Shown: in pieces, positions 11,250-23,810 of the stretch
Numbering within the stretch: the stretch's first letter is position 1
Layout: each line of letters begins with the position of its first letter
Assembly (NCBI GenBank): GCA_002270565.1
Contig: NQMI01000017.1
Span: 258,150 to 322,149 of the forward strand
Source of the DNA: Stenocarpella maydis
Taxonomy: Eukaryota; Ascomycota; Sordariomycetes; Diaporthales; Diaporthaceae
Direction: 5' to 3'
Length of the DNA stretch: 64,000 bases
Notes under the pieces: generated by a model
The model's input: only the letters and a program-made list of their open reading frames with translations
What the model was told of the DNA's origin: nothing
Database searches by the model: none
Position numbers and translations under genes: made by a program

Positions 11250-11640
11250 CGCCCAGTGCGTGCGTGATGGGAGATGACTTGTATGGCTGTGAGTTGATTT
11301 TTTAGGGTATATAACTACCCCGACTTTGAACCTTTGCATTAGACTTATTTCTTGCCCAAATTCTTTGTTAAGTAAACCAATCAGAAGGCTAGCTTCTGAT
11401 ATATATCTGTATGTATTTTTATAGGCGTATGGTTAGGGTTGTTGGGTTATTCGGGGTTAAAGAAGGTTGGTTTTTGACTAGATTCTTCGTCATTTGCAAA
11501 CTTGTACCAGAGCCACCGCAGCGTGCTGCGGGAGAGACGATGTCGAGGGTATGAGGAGGGCTTACGGAAGCCCACTCAAAATCAGTACCAATAGCAACAA
11601 GCACCACCAGTTCCAACCAGTACTCGCAGCCTCCTGAACC
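11250..11640 (+). repeat. Diverged, inverted relative of the LTR-like unit
   Basis: This stretch matches the reverse complement of the array unit over its central part: TACGCCCAGTGCGTGCGTGA at the left, CATTTGCAAACTTG, ACCAGAGCC, ACCGCAGCGTGC and GGAGGGCTTACGGAAGCCCA further right. Spacing is conserved apart from indels. It lies in the opposite orientation to copies 1-3, is much more diverged, and is embedded in AT-rich DNA. It is probably an older solo LTR or LTR fragment. The ends are approximate. Confidence 0.7.
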
Positions 11641-11912
11641 CTTCGATCCAGTATCGTACCTACCAATAAATATAATTTCCTTAAGTAATTTATGCTAACT
11701 AATAATAATCCTTAGAAAGGTATAGGTAAGTTTTCCTACTATATTTACTTTCTTATAGGGTATAAAGTAAGTATACTTTATAAATTTAATTATTATAACT
11801 AAAATGCTATTATATTTAACCTTAGTTATTAGTTTAACTAATAAAGGGAGTTTAACTATAAAGTTTAAACTAGTTAATTTCTATAATTCCTTAGGTATTA
11901 GTAATAGTTATA

Positions 11913-11986
11913 ATAGCTTATATAGCTTATATAGCTTATATAGCTTATATAGCTTATATAGCTTATATAGCTTATATAGCTTATAT
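11913..11986. repeat. 9-bp minisatellite (TATAGCTTA)
   Basis: About eight head-to-tail copies of TATAGCTTA within the AT-rich block. The reading frame across it yields a Ser-Leu-Tyr repeat, which is a by-product of the 9-bp period. Confidence 0.9.
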
Positions 11987-13138
11987 CTATTTAGCTTATT
12001 TCCATTAAAAATATTATATTGATTAATAAGGTTTATAATAGCATTCCTTATATTTAGGAAGTTCTAATGCTATTTAAGTTATAAATATATTACTTATATA
12101 CTTTAATACCTATATACCAATTCTCTATAAAGTTCTTAAATAACTTCCTTCTAAAGAGGTAGAGATAGGTAATACTTGCCTCTATAATATTAAATTCTGA
12201 GATGTTCTTATAGTGCTACTTAACGTTTTATATAAAGTCCTTCTAAAGTAATATTTTATAGGTAGCTATAAGTTATTATTTACTAATAATCAGGTTTTTA
12301 TTTATATTAGTTTATAATAAAGCATATATCTTAGAGAGTATTTTCTAGATATAATTAGATTATCTACTAAATATATTTACTTATTTATTTTCTAATCCTT
12401 TTTAATAAATAATTTTAGTATTAAATTATGATCAGTATTTTAACTATTTGATTTAATATTTATTAAGTTCCTTCATAGTAATAAAATATACTAAGTTCTT
12501 ATAATCCATATGAACTTTAATTAGGTATTTAGTATTAATTAGGTAGTATTTTTATTCTTAAAATACTTTAACAATTACTATAAGTTTCTTATTATATATT
12601 AAGTAGTTAAGTTTAAGTTTATTAAGTTTTTTAGAGAAAAAGGTAATAAGATAGAGTTATTCTTATTTATCTCTTTATTTTATCTTCCCTTTAATAATAA
12701 AGTTTAATAAATCTAGTCTAATTTTAAATTCCTTTTTAGGTTTGCTTTTATAGGTACTAGTTTTAAAAGAATTTACACTTTAATTTTATTAAATACTTTT
12801 TATTTTATAGTTCCTTATATAAATAGTTTGTTCTTTTTCATAACGTTTATAAGAGGTTATAAGTTTTCTCTATAGTTTTTAATAAACTATAAATAAAAGT
12901 TAATATATCCTTAGAATCGTTATATATTCTTAATATTAATTAGAGTGAGCTAGTCTCTAATTATTATAATCTTGGAATCTTATATTTAGATTTCTCCTAA
13001 TTACATAGTATATCTAAAGTAATTAACTTTTTATATATAGAAATAATATTTTTCTAGTTTTATAAGTAGGTTAGCTTTTTAAACCTTCTAAAGTACTTTC
13101 TTAATATACTCCTTATATATTTTAAGTTCTTTAAGATG

Positions 13139-16100
13139 TCTTGACTTCAGGGGCATCGCTGCAAGGCAATATCAAAGGCAAGCTGATGCGACAGTTTAAC
13201 TAAATGAAGTTGCTACATATGTACAGCTTACTTAGTACTTGGGGCAACCATTGCAGCCCTTTGAAATAATTAAATGGGTAAACAGGTTCCTTCCTCTACA
13301 AGCAAATAAGGAGCCAGTATATCACAACTGGTTTGCTACAGTCTTGACCATACCTAGCCGAATCACGCCATTAACGTGTCCGATTCTGGTTATTCACAAC
13401 CACTTCCTGAGGATGCAAGCTGCCTTCGAAACAGGGCTCCCTGTAAATGTGCAGAAGATGTCCTAATGGGGGCCGAGTCTGACTTGTGAACAAACTTGCT
13501 GCTACCTACCCTGAAGATATTGTTGTTGGACTTGGTTGGCCCTGCCGAAACGCTCCAGTAGCCGCAGCTTGCGAACCTTGGGAGGAGTGATCATCTGCAC
13601 ACTCGCGTAGCACTGGCACTTGCCTGGGTGATTTCGAATTATCGGATGCGGCTCCTTGTGATGCAACTTGGCAGCCCCTACTGCCAGTCCCAGTCCTTCC
13701 GGGTATTGACCTCTCCGCCTCTGGCTCCTGGATTGGGAAGACCCAGCACCGGCTCCTTCTACCTGTTGCTCAAGACACAAGAATGCACATGTGCACAAAA
13801 CCCCCCATCCTCCAGCCGCTCTCTGATTCTTCTGGTTTCTTCTCTTGCCTTCCCTTCTGTTCTCGTAAAACAAATCCATCTCGCCGTCGACCATCATGCA
13901 CATCCACACCTTGCGGGCCATACCCCATCCTTGACAGGCCTCACCGCGTCTCGGAGCACTTACTCCTGACGTGTTTCTATGTATTTTGTCTCAGATCGAC
14001 TGCTTTGGCCCCAATGCGTACAACAGGCTGCTCCGGGCAGTTCACCACCGCGGTGCTCGCGGTGCTGATGCGTGGCCGGCAGTCTTATTCATCACAGACA
14101 GATTTTAACGTGGGATCCCCTCTCCTTCGCCTCGTCCTGACCACCACCTCCCTCGTCCCCCTCTGGCATCAGCGATGAGAATGTTTTTAAGACCCCTGTG
14201 CCTTTGGCATGGGCTATGTAGAGGGATGACCCTTTTGGGCAGTGCGGTTCTTGGTGTGCTGAGTGCGGTGGGTATCCCAACTTCAGATAAGCATCGCGAG
14301 GCATTGGGCCAGCACATCTGCAAGACTGTTATGGTCGTATCCGGGTGAGCTCGGCTCATCTTTCACGCAGTACTAGTAGCTTATTAATCAAGATCGAGCC
14401 TGCTGATGTTTATTTTGATACCTGTAGACCCCGGAGACAGACTTATAATTACTCTGTAGCTCCCATTTCCCTCCCCCTTGTGGAAGAAATCTTGGGCCAT
14501 CTTCTTTGGAGGATTCTGTCAAGAGGACGACGAGCCTGCCAGCCACTCAGTTATCCGGCCAGAGGCTACCAGGACCCCGGCTTCCGAGTCGTCCAGCCCG
14601 TCCCGCCCCCGCGCAGCCCTTTATTCTGGCAGAGGAGGCCGGGATCCTGGCGACAGTCGCGTGGCGCTGATGAGTCTTAAAAGAAGACGAGCTATGATAG
14701 GTGTTTTTTTAGGCCCGAAAAATGATGGCCATGAGCGGATTAGAGGTGGCACATGAGCTAGTCTGGTCTGTGGTTAAGGTCCCACAGAAGAGGCGCTCAC
14801 GGCACAGTCCGACGATGTAATTTTTTTTTGTCCATCGCTTGTCAGAACAGAGATCTGCATAGTACCTGGGGAAGTCATGAGGGGCTGCCGTAGCTGAATT
14901 TGAATTCCTGTGGCTTCGGACGTGTTTTGCAATGAGGAGAGCCCTGCCAGCACCTGAGTGGCGCATTTCCAGGGCTTACAGCGGCCGAAGCTAAACACCA
15001 CAACCACTCTGCACACTTGCGTCTCGTAGCTCTCACTCTAGGGGTCCCATCTCACCAGTCTCACCTCATTCTACTACATCAGATATCATTCTAACTTTAC
15101 CTCACACCACCCTAGCTGACCTTACATCATCTCAGTTGCTTCATCCCACCAGTTTTTCGGTTTGGCGCAGTGGCCGGTTCTAACCAAGTCACATTACAGC
15201 CTACACACGGCGGCAAATGGCGTGCCACACTTCGCGCACATTCATTCAGAGCTTACAGTCGGCCGAAGTTTATTAAGTTGATGCCGTTGCATCTCATGTC
15301 TGAGGCGGTTGCTCCTATGATAGTATTAGTGAGGACAGGAACCATCAACCCCCGTCGAATGGGAGGGTCAATCTCAGACATACGAGAACGGGTGGAGCCC
15401 CCGTCGGGGCCGGGGCCCAGTTCATGGAGACATTCTAGAAGCTATTGACCGTTGGCAAACCCAGCTCGGGTGGTACCCTCGACCAGGAGGCGGGGCCCAC
15501 CGCTGGTTGCGGCCGGGAGAGTTGGGACGCCGTCGTCGTCGGCCGTCCCCTGCGAGTAGTCGTGGCCTAGCTAGCGAGCATGGCCCCCCACGTGGGGCGC
15601 TTTAGGGGCATGAGTTGATCAATGCCACGACCGCAGCCATTGTGCACAGCAATGCATGGTGGGTATCGACCATGGGCCGCCCGCAGCCGCCTCCGGGAGA
15701 ACACGAGGGTGAGGTATGTCTTGCCAGCTGTGTGGCAGCATGCGTTGGGCCCGAGAAGGGCTCGAACAAGGCCAGAAGCGACCCGAGCCGGGCATTACAA
15801 GCCGGTTATACCGTCTGTTGTCGGATCTCTTCAAGTGTGTGCAACGCCCATCTGCCATCCGACAAGCCACACTTGCTGGGCGTGCCTTGATGGAATTCGG
15901 ATCCGCCAGCATGGTTGGAGCTTCCCGAGGGGTCCAGCGCACGAGGAGGGGCGCCAAACCCGGGCGAGGAACCCGTCACAGCCCCGGTTGCAGCGTCCCA
16001 AATTTAACGACGCCGTACTACCAACAGGCGTGGCTTTTACCGGGACAGCCAGGACAGGCTGTCTACTGGCAATAGGAGCTCATTTCCAGGAAACCTGGAA

Positions 16101-16976
16101 ACCTGGAAGCCCGATGGCATCGCCATTGCTGTGACAACGGCTGCCTTGAACTCTCTTGCGATCATTACGAGAGGACACCCGCCGCCCGCTGGCGCTTCGA
16201 CAGCTCGAGACGAATGAGTTGCCTACACTAAATTTCCCCTGTCCCACCCAAGCCCACCGGCCGGGAGCCCTGTCGGGAACCGTGGCCCCTTCGACAGGTT
16301 CCAAGGTTGTTTTTAGCTCCCGCTGGGGGCTCCTAATTGGGCGAACGGTTGAAGGTGCCAAGCGTTGTTGATCAGCGACACGTTAGTGGGACATGTAGTC
16401 GCCTCCTTGTCTATGAGTGCCGTGCAGGCAGTCTCGCAGTCTTGCAGTCATTGTTTTCTTCTTTTTTTCCTTCTTGAAATGCGGTCAAGCATCTCGGACG
16501 GACGTCTAGGACTTTTGGGATCTGCGCTGTCGAAAAAACAAGTCCGATGATGGGTCACTCCGCAGAGGATCGATAAGGTCGTCTGGCCACAGGACGGGCT
16601 GATTCTCCTGTTGCTGCTGCATACACTACAATACCTCGTCCCGTAAGATTCTCGCGCACCTCGACCTATCCGAACCGATTGCTGGCGGGCAGTCGTCGCC
16701 CCACCGGTGAGGCCGTCTTGGAGGGAGACAAAATGAGCGAAAATTGGCTGGTAGCTTCTGGAGGTGTGTGGTCTGGTTGCAGCCAAGCGCCAACGTTGGG
16801 AAGATTTAATGACAGCAACGCTAAAAGCTTCGCCATTTTCGCCCCCTCAACGATCTCCAATGTCACGTCGTCTTGCCGTTGTCTTCGTGGGGGCAAGGCC
16901 GATAAGACTTGGAATGGAACATTGTGCCTGCCTGGCCTTGCCTGGCAGAAATCTTCACATGTTGGGTTAGGAGGTA

Positions 16977-17017
<41 letters not shown>

Positions 17018-18391
17018 GGTAACATAAAAGAGTATCCGTACTTGAGATAGTTGAGATTGCACACAGACGAGAGGATGGCAAATCTCGCAAGGCCAAGACC
17101 ACCCATGGTGGGTTATTTTGGTGAGTGATCGGCCTTCTGGATGCTGAGTTCGACAGGCATCCCCTCCATCTGGGCTCCCCAAAGCTTGTTTACCAGCAGA
17201 GAGAAATAATGTAGGGATGCATGTCTGGGTGGGAGAGACGAGAACGGCCTCACCCCTGCAGCACAACCGCCACCCCACCGGGTACCTCCTGCACTAACAA
17301 CAATTGACCGCTCCCACCATAACAACAGCAGCACAAGCACCAGCACCAGCACCAACACCAAGCCAGCACCAGCGTCAGGCCCAGGACCGGCAGGACCAGG
17401 AGGACTAGGATCAGCAACCAGCAAGCAGCAGACCCTGTGGCTTGCCCCATCGTGCCATGTACCACGTACCTAGGTAGGTATAATTGAATCCTGAGCAGAG
17501 CTGCCTCCTTTCTTTTCCCACCCCCTGGACAAGAAGCACCAGAGGGCCCCACTGGGAATTCATCTTTAAAGTTGTCCTCGTCCGCGTCGTCCATGTCTGC
17601 CAGTTTGTTGCCGTCTTCTTCTTTTCCTCCCTGTCCCTGGCCTGCAAGTCCTTCTTATTAGAACAGTCAGCCGAGATACCCAGACTCGTCCCGAGTTTAG
17701 ACATGTAAGTCCAAGCGCAACCCATCCCACAAGCACACCAATGCACCAGACCACTCCTCACCGTCCTGCCACTGCCTCCTCGTCCGTCCGCCTGCCTTTG
17801 CCTGCCTTGTCCTGCTATCACGGGATACATGCGCCAGGTCACAGCTGGTATTGGCCTGTGTCTCAGCTTCATGAAGGCAGCCCTCCCCCGTGGAGGGGGA
17901 GCTCTGGACTCTCTTGTCTCGAGATCTGAGGGCGAGGGGAGGGTGTTTCTTGCCAGAGGCACCTTCCCAGTGCCACAGGGCGCAGAGCCTAAGCTCGAGA
18001 CTGAACGTCTGTGGGCCCCCTTGCCTGCGTTGGGCGGCAGGACAGCCGCACGTGGCGGCAACCGCCGCAGCGGCAGCAGGGCAATGGCGCCAGCAGCAAC
18101 AATAGCAAGACAAGAGCAGCACGGCTAGCAGTCGAGCTGGCGAGCTGGAGAGCAGGCGCCGGAAAAGCGGGCAGCAGTCTCCAAATTACGTCAATCCACG
18201 CTAATCATTTCTCCTGGCCACAGAGACTTTGAGGGCCATCCCCAGAGCTTCCCCGCCATCAACTTTCGATATCAACACGACGCTCCCTCCCCAAAATAGC
18301 TTGCCTCGTTCTCCCCACCTCCGCCTGGTGATCTCGAGACATTCGCGTCCCTTCCACGTGTCCAGAACAAGTCCCCTACCAGAAATCACTC
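13139..18391. other. Gene-poor stretch between the AT-rich block and ugp1
   Basis: Base composition returns to normal at about 13139. Open frames here are short, overlap on opposite strands and show no recognisable family, conserved motif or plausible exon structure. Contains a GGCT tetranucleotide repeat at 16977-17014 and TACCTAGGTA at 17467-17476. The last several hundred bases are pyrimidine-rich and probably hold the ugp1 promoter and 5' leader. Confidence 0.6.
16977..17014. repeat. GGCT microsatellite
   Basis: Nine tandem GGCT units plus GG. It explains the PASQPASQ-type repeats in minus-strand frames, which are not genes. Confidence 0.95.
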
Positions 18392-20365
18392 ATGATGGCT
18401 TCAGCAATCAAGAGTGCCCTGCCTTCTCACCTCAAGCCTGGCAACGCCTCTGGCAACGGCGACGACTCTGAGTTCTCCGGCAAGCACCATGGCAAGACCC
18501 GATCCCACATGGTTAGTACCTGACACGAATCCTGAAATGCCCACCCGCCTCTTTTCCCCTCCCACCTACACCTCGTGGGCCATGGTCCGGCGAGTCCTTT
18601 GAAGCCTTTCTGGGACCAACTTTACACGTCGAGTTGAAATGCAGGCTTGCCAGTGCACTGGAGCCAGATCCCCACCGCTCTGTTGGCCATAACCCCCCTC
18701 CCAATCTTTGCCCATCGGCCCAAGGCGCTTCGCCATATCCAGCAAAGAGATTGACTCTTGCCCAAACATGGAGGCAGAGACTGGACTCCTCCGCATGCAG
18801 TCTCACACAGTGATACAGTTTGGCTAACACACTCGTCATATAGGCCTTCGAGAACACCTCGACCAACATTGCTGCCGCACAGATGCGCAATGCGCTGACC
18901 GGTCTCAGCGAGACCGTCAAGGACCCAGAGCAGAAGAAGGTGAGCTGGCGCAACACCGCAGATGGCAGCGTCGACTCTGGCTGACCCATTTTCACAGCTG
19001 TTTGAGACCGAGATGGACAACTTCTTCTCCCTTTTCCGACGATACCTCAATGACAAGGCCAAGGGCAACTCGGTCGACTGGGACCGCATTGCCCCCCCTG
19101 CCGAGGGCCAGGTGGTCGACTACGACACCCTTGCCAACACCGACTCCGTCGAGTTCCTGAACAAGCTTGCTGTCCTGAAGCTCAACGGTGGTCTCGGTAC
19201 CTCCATGGGCTGTGTTGGTCCCAAGTCCGTCATTGAGGTCCGTGACGGCATGTCCTTCCTGGACCTCTCGGTCCGTCAGGTCGAGTACCTCAACCGCACA
19301 TACGGCACCAACGTGCCTTTCATCCTGATGAACTCGTTCAACACCAACGACGACACCGCGGCCATCATCAAGAAGTACGAGGGTCACAACGTCGACATCC
19401 TCACCTTCAACCAGTCCCGTTACCCCAGAATCTACAAGGACTCCCTCCTGCCCGTGCCCAAGAGCTTCGACTCGCCAATTAACGAGTGGTACCCTCCCGG
19501 ACACGGTGACGTCTTCGAGTCCCTGTACAACTCTGGAATCCTCGACAAGCTTATCGAGCGTGGAATCGAGGTCATCTTCCTGTCAAACGTTGATAACCTC
19601 GGCGCTGTCGTCGACCTGCGCATCCTGCAGCACATGTTCGAGAGCAAATCCGAGTACATCATGGAGCTGACCAACAAGACCAAGGCCGACGTCAAGGGTG
19701 GCACCATCATCGACTACGAGGGCTCCGTGCGCCTGCTGGAGATCGCCCAGGTCCCCAAGGAGCACGTCAACGAGTTCAAGTCCATCAAGAAGTTCAAGTA
19801 CTTCAACACCAACAACATCTGGATGAACATCCACGCCATCAAGCGCGTCGTCGAGAACAACGAGCTCGAGATGGAGATCATCCCCAACGGCAAGTCCATC
19901 CCCGGCGACAAGAAGGGCGAGAGCGACATCAGCATCGTCCAGCTCGAGACCGCCGTCGGTGCCGCCATCCGCCACTTCGGCAACGCCCACGGCGTCAACG
20001 TGCCCCGTCGCCGCTTCCTGCCTGTCAAGACCTGCTCCGACCTGATGCTCGTCAAGTCGGACCTGTACGCCGTTAAGCACGGCCAGCTGCAGATGAGCGC
20101 CAGCCGCTTCGGCGACGCGCCCCTGATCAAGCTCGGCTCCGACTTCAAGAAGGTCTCGGACTTCCAGAAGCACATCCCCTCCATCCCCAGGATCATCGAG
20201 CTCGACCACCTGACCATCACCGGTGCCGTCAACCTGGGCCGTGGCGTCACCCTCAAGGGCACCGTTATCATTGTTGCCACCGAGGGCAGCACCATCGACA
20301 TCCCCCCAGGATCCATCCTGGAGAATGTGGTCGTCCAGGGTAGCCTGCGCCTACTCGAGCATTAA
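18392..20365 (+). CDS. ugp1: UTP-glucose-1-phosphate uridylyltransferase
   Basis: Three exons, 18392-18511, 18844-18939 and 18998-20365, give 527 aa. Intron 1 is long (332 nt); intron 2 is 58 nt. Exon 1 starts [17 protein letters not shown] (a second ATG follows immediately), exon 2 [18 protein letters not shown], exon 3 [17 protein letters not shown]. Seen: the UGPase nucleotide-binding loop [16 protein letters not shown] near residue 132, [30 protein letters not shown] and a C-terminal beta-helix ending QGSLRLLEH. Known: it makes UDP-glucose from UTP and glucose-1-phosphate for glucan, glycogen, trehalose and glycoprotein synthesis in the cytosol. Length and motifs are complete. Third positions are strongly C-biased, as expected for a highly expressed gene. 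Confidence 0.97.
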
Positions 20366-20879
20366 GCTTGTCTTGTTCTGCTTTCCCCTCAGGCCGCCGC
20401 AGCCCTGTTGTCCGCATTGTTGATGCCTGCGTTGCATTTGGCATTCTTCTGGCTGAACTTGTTTTTCTTCGCAGACGGAGAAAAAGGGGATCTTCTCAAT
20501 GGTGCTAGTTGGACATTGGAGTTCCCTGCTGCCCTGCATTATCATTAAAAAGTAGTACAAAAGAGCTTATAATACAAGAAAGTTAAATAGCATTACCATC
20601 ACCGCAAAAATGAGATGACCATACAAGGTGATTTGATCCGTATCAGTCCCAGTTGCACAACAACTGCCCACCATGCGCGTAGGTGCGATACGCCCACCGC
20701 CAAATATAACGGTCAGGATTTGTAATTGGTTCGAACCTTATATCCATGTTCGAGACTATATGGGTATCTTGAAAAGGCAATTTGACTGCCACACACGTAG
20801 TAAAACACCAGAGCACAACATTGCAACAGGGCGGGGACAGCCTGCAGGGGGCAAATTCAGCACGGTTGCCTACTCTGCC
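20366..20879. other. Convergent 3' intergenic region
   Basis: 514 bp between the stop codons of ugp1 and the ING gene; it should hold both 3' UTRs. AT-rich in part (about 20540-20600). No gene seen. Confidence 0.7.
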
Positions 20880-22247
20880 TCACTTTCCCTTTTTTTTCAT
20901 GGCCTCTGAACACACCGGGCAGAACCACGTGCCGCCCTGCTGAGGCTCGCTCTTGAGCCCCACGCACGACCAGTGGAACCACTCGTACGGGCAGTCGTCG
21001 TTGTCGCACGCGATCATGTCCCCGAAGCTGACCTTCTGGCAGAGACAGTACTTCCTGTCGTCGCTGCCCTCGTCGTCATCCATGTAGATGTCCTCATCCT
21101 CGCGCTTGGTGCGCGGCGCATGACCCGTGCCCTCCGCCCGGCCGCCTATGATCCCCTCATTTCGCGCCGGGGTCCCGCGCCCTCCTGTCCGTGTGTCCGA
21201 CTCGTCCCCGCTGGCGCCGCTTTCGGCGTCGGAGAGCTCGCTGTCGGCTGTGGAGGAGGGCGAGTTCTTTGCGGTTTTCCTCACACGCTGGAGGCCGGAT
21301 TTGGGACCGCCGGCCGGCGTGCCCTTCTTGATGCTGCGGCCAACGCCCCCTGAAGGCGTGCCCTTACGTCCCGGAATCACGCCCCCCTTAAGCATGGTGC
21401 GCGGTCCGGCGCTGCCTGCCCTTTGCACGCCTGTGGCTGTGTGTCCTTTCGGCGTGCCTGGTCCGAGGGACGAGTGCCGCGCCAGACCACTCGACGGATT
21501 TGGGAGGCTGCCCAGACCGCTGTTGGTGCGAGGCCCTTTCTGAAAAGAAGCGCTTGTTGGACCAGCCGACCCCTCGCGTGCACCACGCTTCATTATCATG
21601 GTGGCGGCTGGGGATGTGGGCGCGGACGAGGAGACGTGTTGGGTAGCCTGAGCACTCCGGACCGAGGAGCTGGTATTCTTGGGGCCTGCAGAGCTGGCTG
21701 GGTTGGCGAGGGAGCTAAGGGCTGCCGTGACGGGGTTCGTTGACGCAGTAGTGGTGGTGCGTGCAGAAGGGGCCGAGTTGTTGGCGGCAGTTGGTCGGAG
21801 TATGGAAGGCAGGTTGTCGGGCTCGGTGAAGCCAGGCTCGTTGCGGTCGTAGAGCTGTTTGATCTGGCTGTCGAGCCACCTGAGATGTCTGTCCATTGTG
21901 ATTTGCAGCCGCTGCGTCATCTTGAGCTTCTCGGCCTGGAGCTCCTCGGCCTTTTTGAAATTCTCACGGATGGCAGGGCGATAGTCCTTCTCCTCCTTAG
22001 GATTGGGCTCGGCGCTGCCATTAGCCTTGATCCATTTCTGGATCTTCGAGTCCTTATCCTCAATGATGCGCAGGCACTTTGCTATCTCGGCATCCTTGGC
22101 TGCGATTTCGTCCTGGAGGAACTTGATCTCCTCGGGCAGGTTGGAAACGCGGTTTGCCCATTCGTCGAGGATGAGGGCGGGGTCGAGGGCCTCGCCTGCA
22201 GGCATGTTGCCCTTGACGAAATCGATGGAGAGGTCGTCTCTAGGCAT
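20880..22247 (-). CDS. yng2: ING-family PHD-finger protein (Yng2-like, NuA4 subunit)
   Basis: One exon, 455 aa, starting [18 protein letters not shown]. The open frame extends slightly upstream but only from a TTG. Seen: an N-terminal ING helical domain (residues about 20-150) with [20 protein letters not shown] and [18 protein letters not shown]; a long Ser/Ala/Pro/Gly-rich linker; and a C-terminal PHD finger from about residue 404 with C4HC3 ligands ([36 protein letters not shown]), ending in a basic KKKGK tail. Known: ING PHD fingers read H3K4me3 and tether histone acetyltransferase or deacetylase complexes. The N-terminal match is to Yng2 of NuA4 rather than Pho23; that paralogue choice is less certain than the family. 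Shares a divergent promoter region with the histone deacetylase gene. Confidence 0.85.
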   Translation of the reverse strand: MPRDDLSIDFVKGNMPAGEALDPALILDEWANRVSNLPEEIKFLQDEIAAKDAEIAKCLRIIEDKDSKIQKWIKANGSAEPNPKEEKDYRPAIRENFKKAEELQAEKLKMTQRLQITMDRHLRWLDSQIKQLYDRNEPGFTEPDNLPSILRPTAANNSAPSARTTTTASTNPVTAALSSLANPASSAGPKNTSSSVRSAQATQHVSSSAPTSPAATMIMKRGAREGSAGPTSASFQKGPRTNSGLGSLPNPSSGLARHSSLGPGTPKGHTATGVQRAGSAGPRTMLKGGVIPGRKGTPSGGVGRSIKKGTPAGGPKSGLQRVRKTAKNSPSSTADSELSDAESGASGDESDTRTGGRGTPARNEGIIGGRAEGTGHAPRTKREDEDIYMDDDEGSDDRKYCLCQKVSFGDMIACDNDDCPYEWFHWSCVGLKSEPQQGGTWFCPVCSEAMKKKGK

Positions 22248-23810
22248 GATGTCAATTGGTGTCGTGGTTGTAGCCCACAAAGCCTGTCTGGTATCTGTAG
22301 GTGCAGTGTGCTCATGACATGGCGCCGCGGCAGAAGGGCACGACGCGTGGGTACGGGGGGAGTGGGCGTGGGTTGGCAGAAATATGACAGAGACGATGAG
22401 TGATGATGACTCGAACCGCAGCAGGTCAGGTGAGGCAGAGCGGGAGTGAGGCGACGAAAGGGGGGATAAAGTGAAGGACGACAGATGGCTAGGTAGTCTT
22501 GGTAGGGCGCGGGCACATATTAGATGGCTGGAGACTGGGACGGAAGGTCCAGCTCACCTCGGGTGGGTTTTGACGACCAGGTCGGGATGGAGGTGGGAGG
22601 AGGAGCGAAGGGCGGCCCGCGACGAATTGGCGGAAAGAGGAAAAATAAAGTGGTGATGGCCGCTGGATCTGGTGGATGGTGAAATTTTTATGGAGATGGT
22701 CTGACAGAGAATCTAGAAGACCCCTTGCACGTGCACCCTGCCTGGCCGGTCCGAGGATCTGCTACTACTGTGCTGTGCGGTGATGGTTATGTCTACCAGA
22801 GGCCACACCACACCCACACCCACACAGGGACAGGACGGACCAGTCTCTGGCCGAGACTGACTGCTGGATGCTGGGTGCTGGATGCTGGATGGATTGTTGG
22901 ACAGACCGGGCCGCGGATAACGGTGTGATGCAGGGTGGCGCACGAGGGGCGGGACGGCGATATGGTCGTCGGAAAGAGTCAACGTGAGGCCCAGTTCCCA
23001 AAGGCAGCTCGAGGCACTGCATCAGGGACAGGGTGGAGAAGAGGCCAGGCGGGCGGACGATGGTGTTGATAGACGATAGACGATAAGAACCTTGATAGAT
23101 GGCGCCTGCCGGCGTGCCGCTGCCTCGTGTCTGCTGTGTCAGCCGAGGCCGAGCCTTGAAGACCAAAAAAAAAAAGAAAGCGAACCGGATGGCCAGGCAA
23201 GCTCTCGACCTCTCAGCCTTCCGCGCTCGCGAGAGAGAGAGAGAGAAGGCGGGCTCTTACACTAGTGCAGGTAGGTAGTGTGGAAATGTATCGAGGTAGC
23301 CTGTACTGCTGCTAGTTGAGGAAGTCCATCTCAATACTAGGTCGCGGGTACTTTGCTGCAGGTGCAGGCCAGGTACGGAGTACTCAGGGACTGTCGCCCC
23401 TGGTCTGGAACCACCCCCCCAGCCGCCCACGATTCAAGATCCACTTCAACGCTCCTGTCTGTCTTGACTTGTCTGCAAGGGCCTCAAACCCATCATGACC
23501 GTCTCCAAACTCGTCTTCCTCACTGATTCTGCATCTGCCGTGTGTCACGCGCCAGCATCCTGATTGACCTAAACATCCGAGATACTTTGCGGTCGTGCTT
23601 GGGAGCCTTGACGACAACCCCGGACTTGATACAAGTGGATTGTTGAGCCTCGCGCGACTGCTCCCATCACTCGCTGCTCTCACTCACTCACTCGCACCGC
23701 AACGCCCCGGTCAGGCGGCCCCTCGACTCTAGCACAATACCTGGACCCCTCGTTGAAGCGCTGCTCCGGGGCATAACGCTTTGGTCTCAGCGCCCATCAC
23801 TTGAGATCAG
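22248..23810. other. Divergent promoter region of yng2 and hos2
   Basis: 1.56 kb between two start codons facing away from each other. No gene seen. Contains TACGGAGTA at 23374-23382, an A-rich run near 23166, and a GA-repeat near 23231-23247. Likely 5' leaders and promoters of both chromatin genes. Confidence 0.7.

Larger units (their letters stand above)
6590..13138. repeat. AT-rich, RIP-like gene-free block
   Basis: About 6.5 kb dominated by TpA-rich sequence with stops in every frame, flanked on both sides by DNA of normal composition. This is the appearance of transposon DNA mutated by repeat-induced point mutation, in which C becomes T mainly at CpA. I cannot recognise a transposon protein in any frame. 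Two islands of normal composition lie inside it: the LTR-like array at 7531-9940 and its older inverted relative at about 11250-11640. No gene is supported. Confidence 0.85.

Noticed and set aside
11804..12022. 72-codon frame with a Ser-Leu-Tyr repeat
   Set aside because: Produced by the 9-bp minisatellite in AT-rich DNA; no gene features.
16666..17278. PASQPASQ-containing frames
   Set aside because: Direct translation of the GGCT microsatellite.
17411..18061. 216-codon minus-strand frame upstream of ugp1
   Set aside because: Low-complexity Arg/Gly-rich translation opposite the probable ugp1 leader, with competing frames on both strands.
20724..20740. GGTTCGAACC resembling a tRNA B box
   Set aside because: Flanking bases do not form a T-stem, and no D-arm, anticodon arm or acceptor stem could be drawn.
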